From positions 1 to 64,000 of the forward strand of contig JAGXKN010000006.1 of NCBI GenBank assembly GCA_018335195.1: DNA of 64,000 nucleotides, in the 5' to 3' direction. The notes under the pieces were generated by a model. It did not search any database and was not told where the DNA came from. It saw nothing but the letters and a program-made list of their open reading frames with translations. The position numbers and the translations under genes are program-made. This DNA comes from Desulfobacterales bacterium. Its GTDB lineage: Bacteria > Desulfobacterota > Desulfobacteria > Desulfobacterales > Desulfosalsimonadaceae. Positions 62,981 to 64,000 of this stretch are shown in pieces. The first letter of the stretch is position 1. Every line of letters starts with the position of its first letter.

Positions 62981-63050
62981 GTAGGGGCGAACCCGTGTGT
63001 TCGCCCTCTCTCCGATCAAAGATACAGGTTCGCCCCTACGGATATTCATT
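62981..63050. repeat. REP-like GGGCGAACC element, copy 3
   Basis: GTAGGGGCGAACC (62981-62993) pairs perfectly with GGTTCGCCCCTAC (63027-63039). Within it, GGGCGAACC-CGTGT-GTTCGCCC forms a second pairing. TACGGATATTCATTTGTCAATG follows and resembles the flank at 36800. It is the most complete copy in the window. Confidence 0.8.
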
Positions 63051-63080
63051 TGTCAATGTTTGCGCCTGAAGGAGCTGTCA

Positions 63081-63355
63081 GGATATTATCGTGCGGGGAT
63101 TGACGGGGCTGCCGCATGGCGCATTGCACGAGGGGCGGCGCAGCTCTTGGCGAAGCTGAGCAGGCGGCCGGCTTTGTTTGAGCCCGCGATAGCAGGCGAT
63201 TTTGCCGAGCCGCCGCGAAGCGAGCCTTAGAGATGCACGGCCCGAGTGCAGCGACAAGCGGTTGTCCCGGCAAACGACGCTCGCGGATAAGCGTTGACGA
63301 CCCGGGTTTTTTCCAGATGTTTTCAACATAGGAATGCGCTGCAAAAAAATATCAG
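63081..63355 (+). repeat. Conserved non-coding segment (block 2), copy 2
   Basis: Aligns with 30863-31135 along its length, best over the first ~190 bases. An internal hairpin differs in sequence but is still present (GCCCGC-gata-GCAGGC here). The outer GGCGGC/GCCGCC and GCTGC/GCAGC stems are kept. It follows the foldback and the REP-like element at 62981. Strand is arbitrary. Confidence 0.6.
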
Positions 63356-63362
63356 GCTTCAA

Positions 63363-63410
63363 GGCTTTTCGCAGGTTCGGGCCGGCGGGGAAGTCTGCGC
63401 ATCTGCCGTT
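63363..63410 (+). repeat. Foldback repeat left arm, second copy
   Basis: TTTTCGCAGGTTCGGGCCGG then CGGGGAAGTCTGCGCATCTGCC repeats the left arm of the foldback at 62826. Only the left half is present. It lies after block 2, so block 2 is flanked by two left arms, as a composite element would be. Confidence 0.65.
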
Positions 63411-63508
63411 TCATTGCAACCTTTGATCATTTCCCGGCTTTCCTTTTCGACGAATCCGGATTATGATTTATAATTAGCAAATTCGAACGCCTTGCAGGAC
63501 AGCAGCGC

Positions 63509-63916
63509 ATGAAACGAGTGAAAAAATACCTGGCACTCATGGCCACCGGGATTATGGTTGGAGCTAGCGGGCATACTCAAATCCCGGATGACATTATCAA
63601 TCGTTACCTTGCCTACGAGGACATGGACGTCAAGACGCCCTTTATTCACAGGGTGCGGGATCCGAGAATCGAGGGGGTGCTGGTCAACCGCACGACCTAT
63701 GAGCTGCAGGTAAAGGTGAAGCTCTCGTTTTACACGGTATTCCGGGAAGTGCTCGACGAGGTGACCATCACCGCGGATTTTGCCCCCCGGGGAGAACATG
63801 CGTTTAAAAAGGAGCTTTCCAACCGGGATCAGATCGACCGGATCCGCAGGCCATACGGGATCAAATGGGAATTTGATTACCTGGTGGTCGACGGCGAGAA
63901 AATCGATACGCGATAG
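63509..63916 (+). CDS. Hypothetical secreted or lipid-anchored protein
   Basis: A 135-residue protein with a basic N-terminus and a weak hydrophobic stretch (MKRVKKYLALMATGIMVGASG), possibly a signal peptide. The rest (IIEGVLVNRTTYELQVKVKLSFYTVFREVLDEVTITADFAPRGEHAFKKELSNRD is partly visible in the reading frame) has an alternating hydrophobic pattern that suggests beta strands, perhaps an Ig- or NEAT-like domain. No family is recognised. No strong ribosome binding site precedes the ATG (CAGGACAGCAGCGC). It is followed by an 67-base gap to the next start. Confidence 0.65.
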   Translation: MKRVKKYLALMATGIMVGASGHTQIPDDIINRYLAYEDMDVKTPFIHRVRDPRIEGVLVNRTTYELQVKVKLSFYTVFREVLDEVTITADFAPRGEHAFKKELSNRDQIDRIRRPYGIKWEFDYLVVDGEKIDTR

Positions 63917-63983
63917 GCTCACACTCTACCGCCCGGCGGTTTTCTGGTAGCGCCGGGCAAAGCCGACACGAAAGGAGGACGCA

Positions 63984-64000
63984 ATGGGAAATACGCGAGC
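63984..64000 (+). CDS. Start of a truncated gene at the window edge
   Basis: ATG at 63984 with AAAGGAGG directly upstream (about seven bases). Only five codons and two bases are present, MGNTR, so the product cannot be named. Confidence 0.7.

Noticed and set aside
62657-63103. 148-residue plus-strand frame before the unknown secreted protein gene
   Set aside because: Crosses the foldback and REP-like elements and has no protein signature.
1-64000. CRISPR arrays, rRNA genes, phage or complete insertion sequences
   Set aside because: No regular direct-repeat array, no rRNA-like stretch, and no transposase or integrase frame was found; only one tRNA gene was seen.

Overview
The window reads as a chromosomal segment of a Gram-negative anaerobe of the Desulfobacterota, most likely the Desulfobacterales (sulfate-reducer relatives). 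Evidence: an ispE / tRNA-Gln / prs / rplY / pth block followed by a K+-insensitive membrane pyrophosphatase, an RnfB-type iron-sulfur protein fused to a GltD-like flavoprotein, two MoeA paralogues (one with a periplasmic-binding-protein-like tail), AmmeMemoRadiSam and lysine-aminomutase-family radical SAM enzymes, outer-membrane lipid transport genes, and a BCCT osmolyte transporter. The lineage call is inference from gene content; no 16S gene is present. No phage, CRISPR array or complete insertion sequence is visible. The accessory signal lies in families of non-coding repeats and small MITE-like elements.

Layout. 1-290: a perfect intrinsic terminator, then a small unknown gene (291-872). 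869-20416, all minus strand: rluD-carD, hppA, pth-rplY-prs-tRNA-Gln-ispE, htrA, a DUF1844 protein, serA-GGDEF-phosphomannomutase, rtcB-archease-moeA/PBP, a second moeA and a dapF homologue. Several spacers in this chain carry inverted-repeat elements. 20641-27292, plus strand: a TetR regulator and a tripartite RND efflux system, with a 226-bp MITE inserted exactly at the tetR stop codon. 27249-29765: an M1 aminopeptidase, convergent with the pump. 30069-35995, plus: PilZ protein, methyltransferase, amrS and a KamA-family protein, and a large unrecognised protein. 35992-38936, minus: RseC-like protein and the RnfB-GltD fusion. 39217-45490, plus: purine nucleoside phosphorylase, MTA/SAH deaminase, MlaA, MlaC and an MMPL/RND exporter in one tight run. 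45832-56421, plus: a four-gene glycogen cluster (bifunctional debranching enzyme, phosphorylase, synthase, branching enzyme). 56439-63916: archaemetzincin, a small membrane protein, a UspA protein with a BCCT transporter, a SlyD-like FKBP, a LarA-family racemase, and an unknown secreted protein. A CDS begins at 63984 and runs off the window.

How the genes work together. The glycogen cluster can build (GlgA, GlgB) and break down (GlgP, debranching enzyme) an alpha-glucan store. PNP with MtaD is a route for salvaging methylthioadenosine or S-adenosylhomocysteine, both by-products of SAM use. MlaA, MlaC and the MMPL protein look like a lipid-transport path between the two membranes. RtcB and archease form an RNA ligase with its activator. 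BCCT and UspA fit osmotic stress. The proton-pumping pyrophosphatase and the RnfB-type protein fit an energy-limited anaerobe.

The most interesting non-genic finds are: (a) two MITE copies with 4-bp target duplications (GGAG and ATAT); (b) a two-block repeat, present twice, made of a 101-bp foldback and a ~270-bp segment conserved as DNA but not as protein; (c) three other dispersed inverted-repeat families. The most interesting genes are a DapF homologue with both catalytic cysteines replaced by serine, a debranching enzyme built like the eukaryotic AGL protein, and the stand-alone RnfB-GltD fusion.
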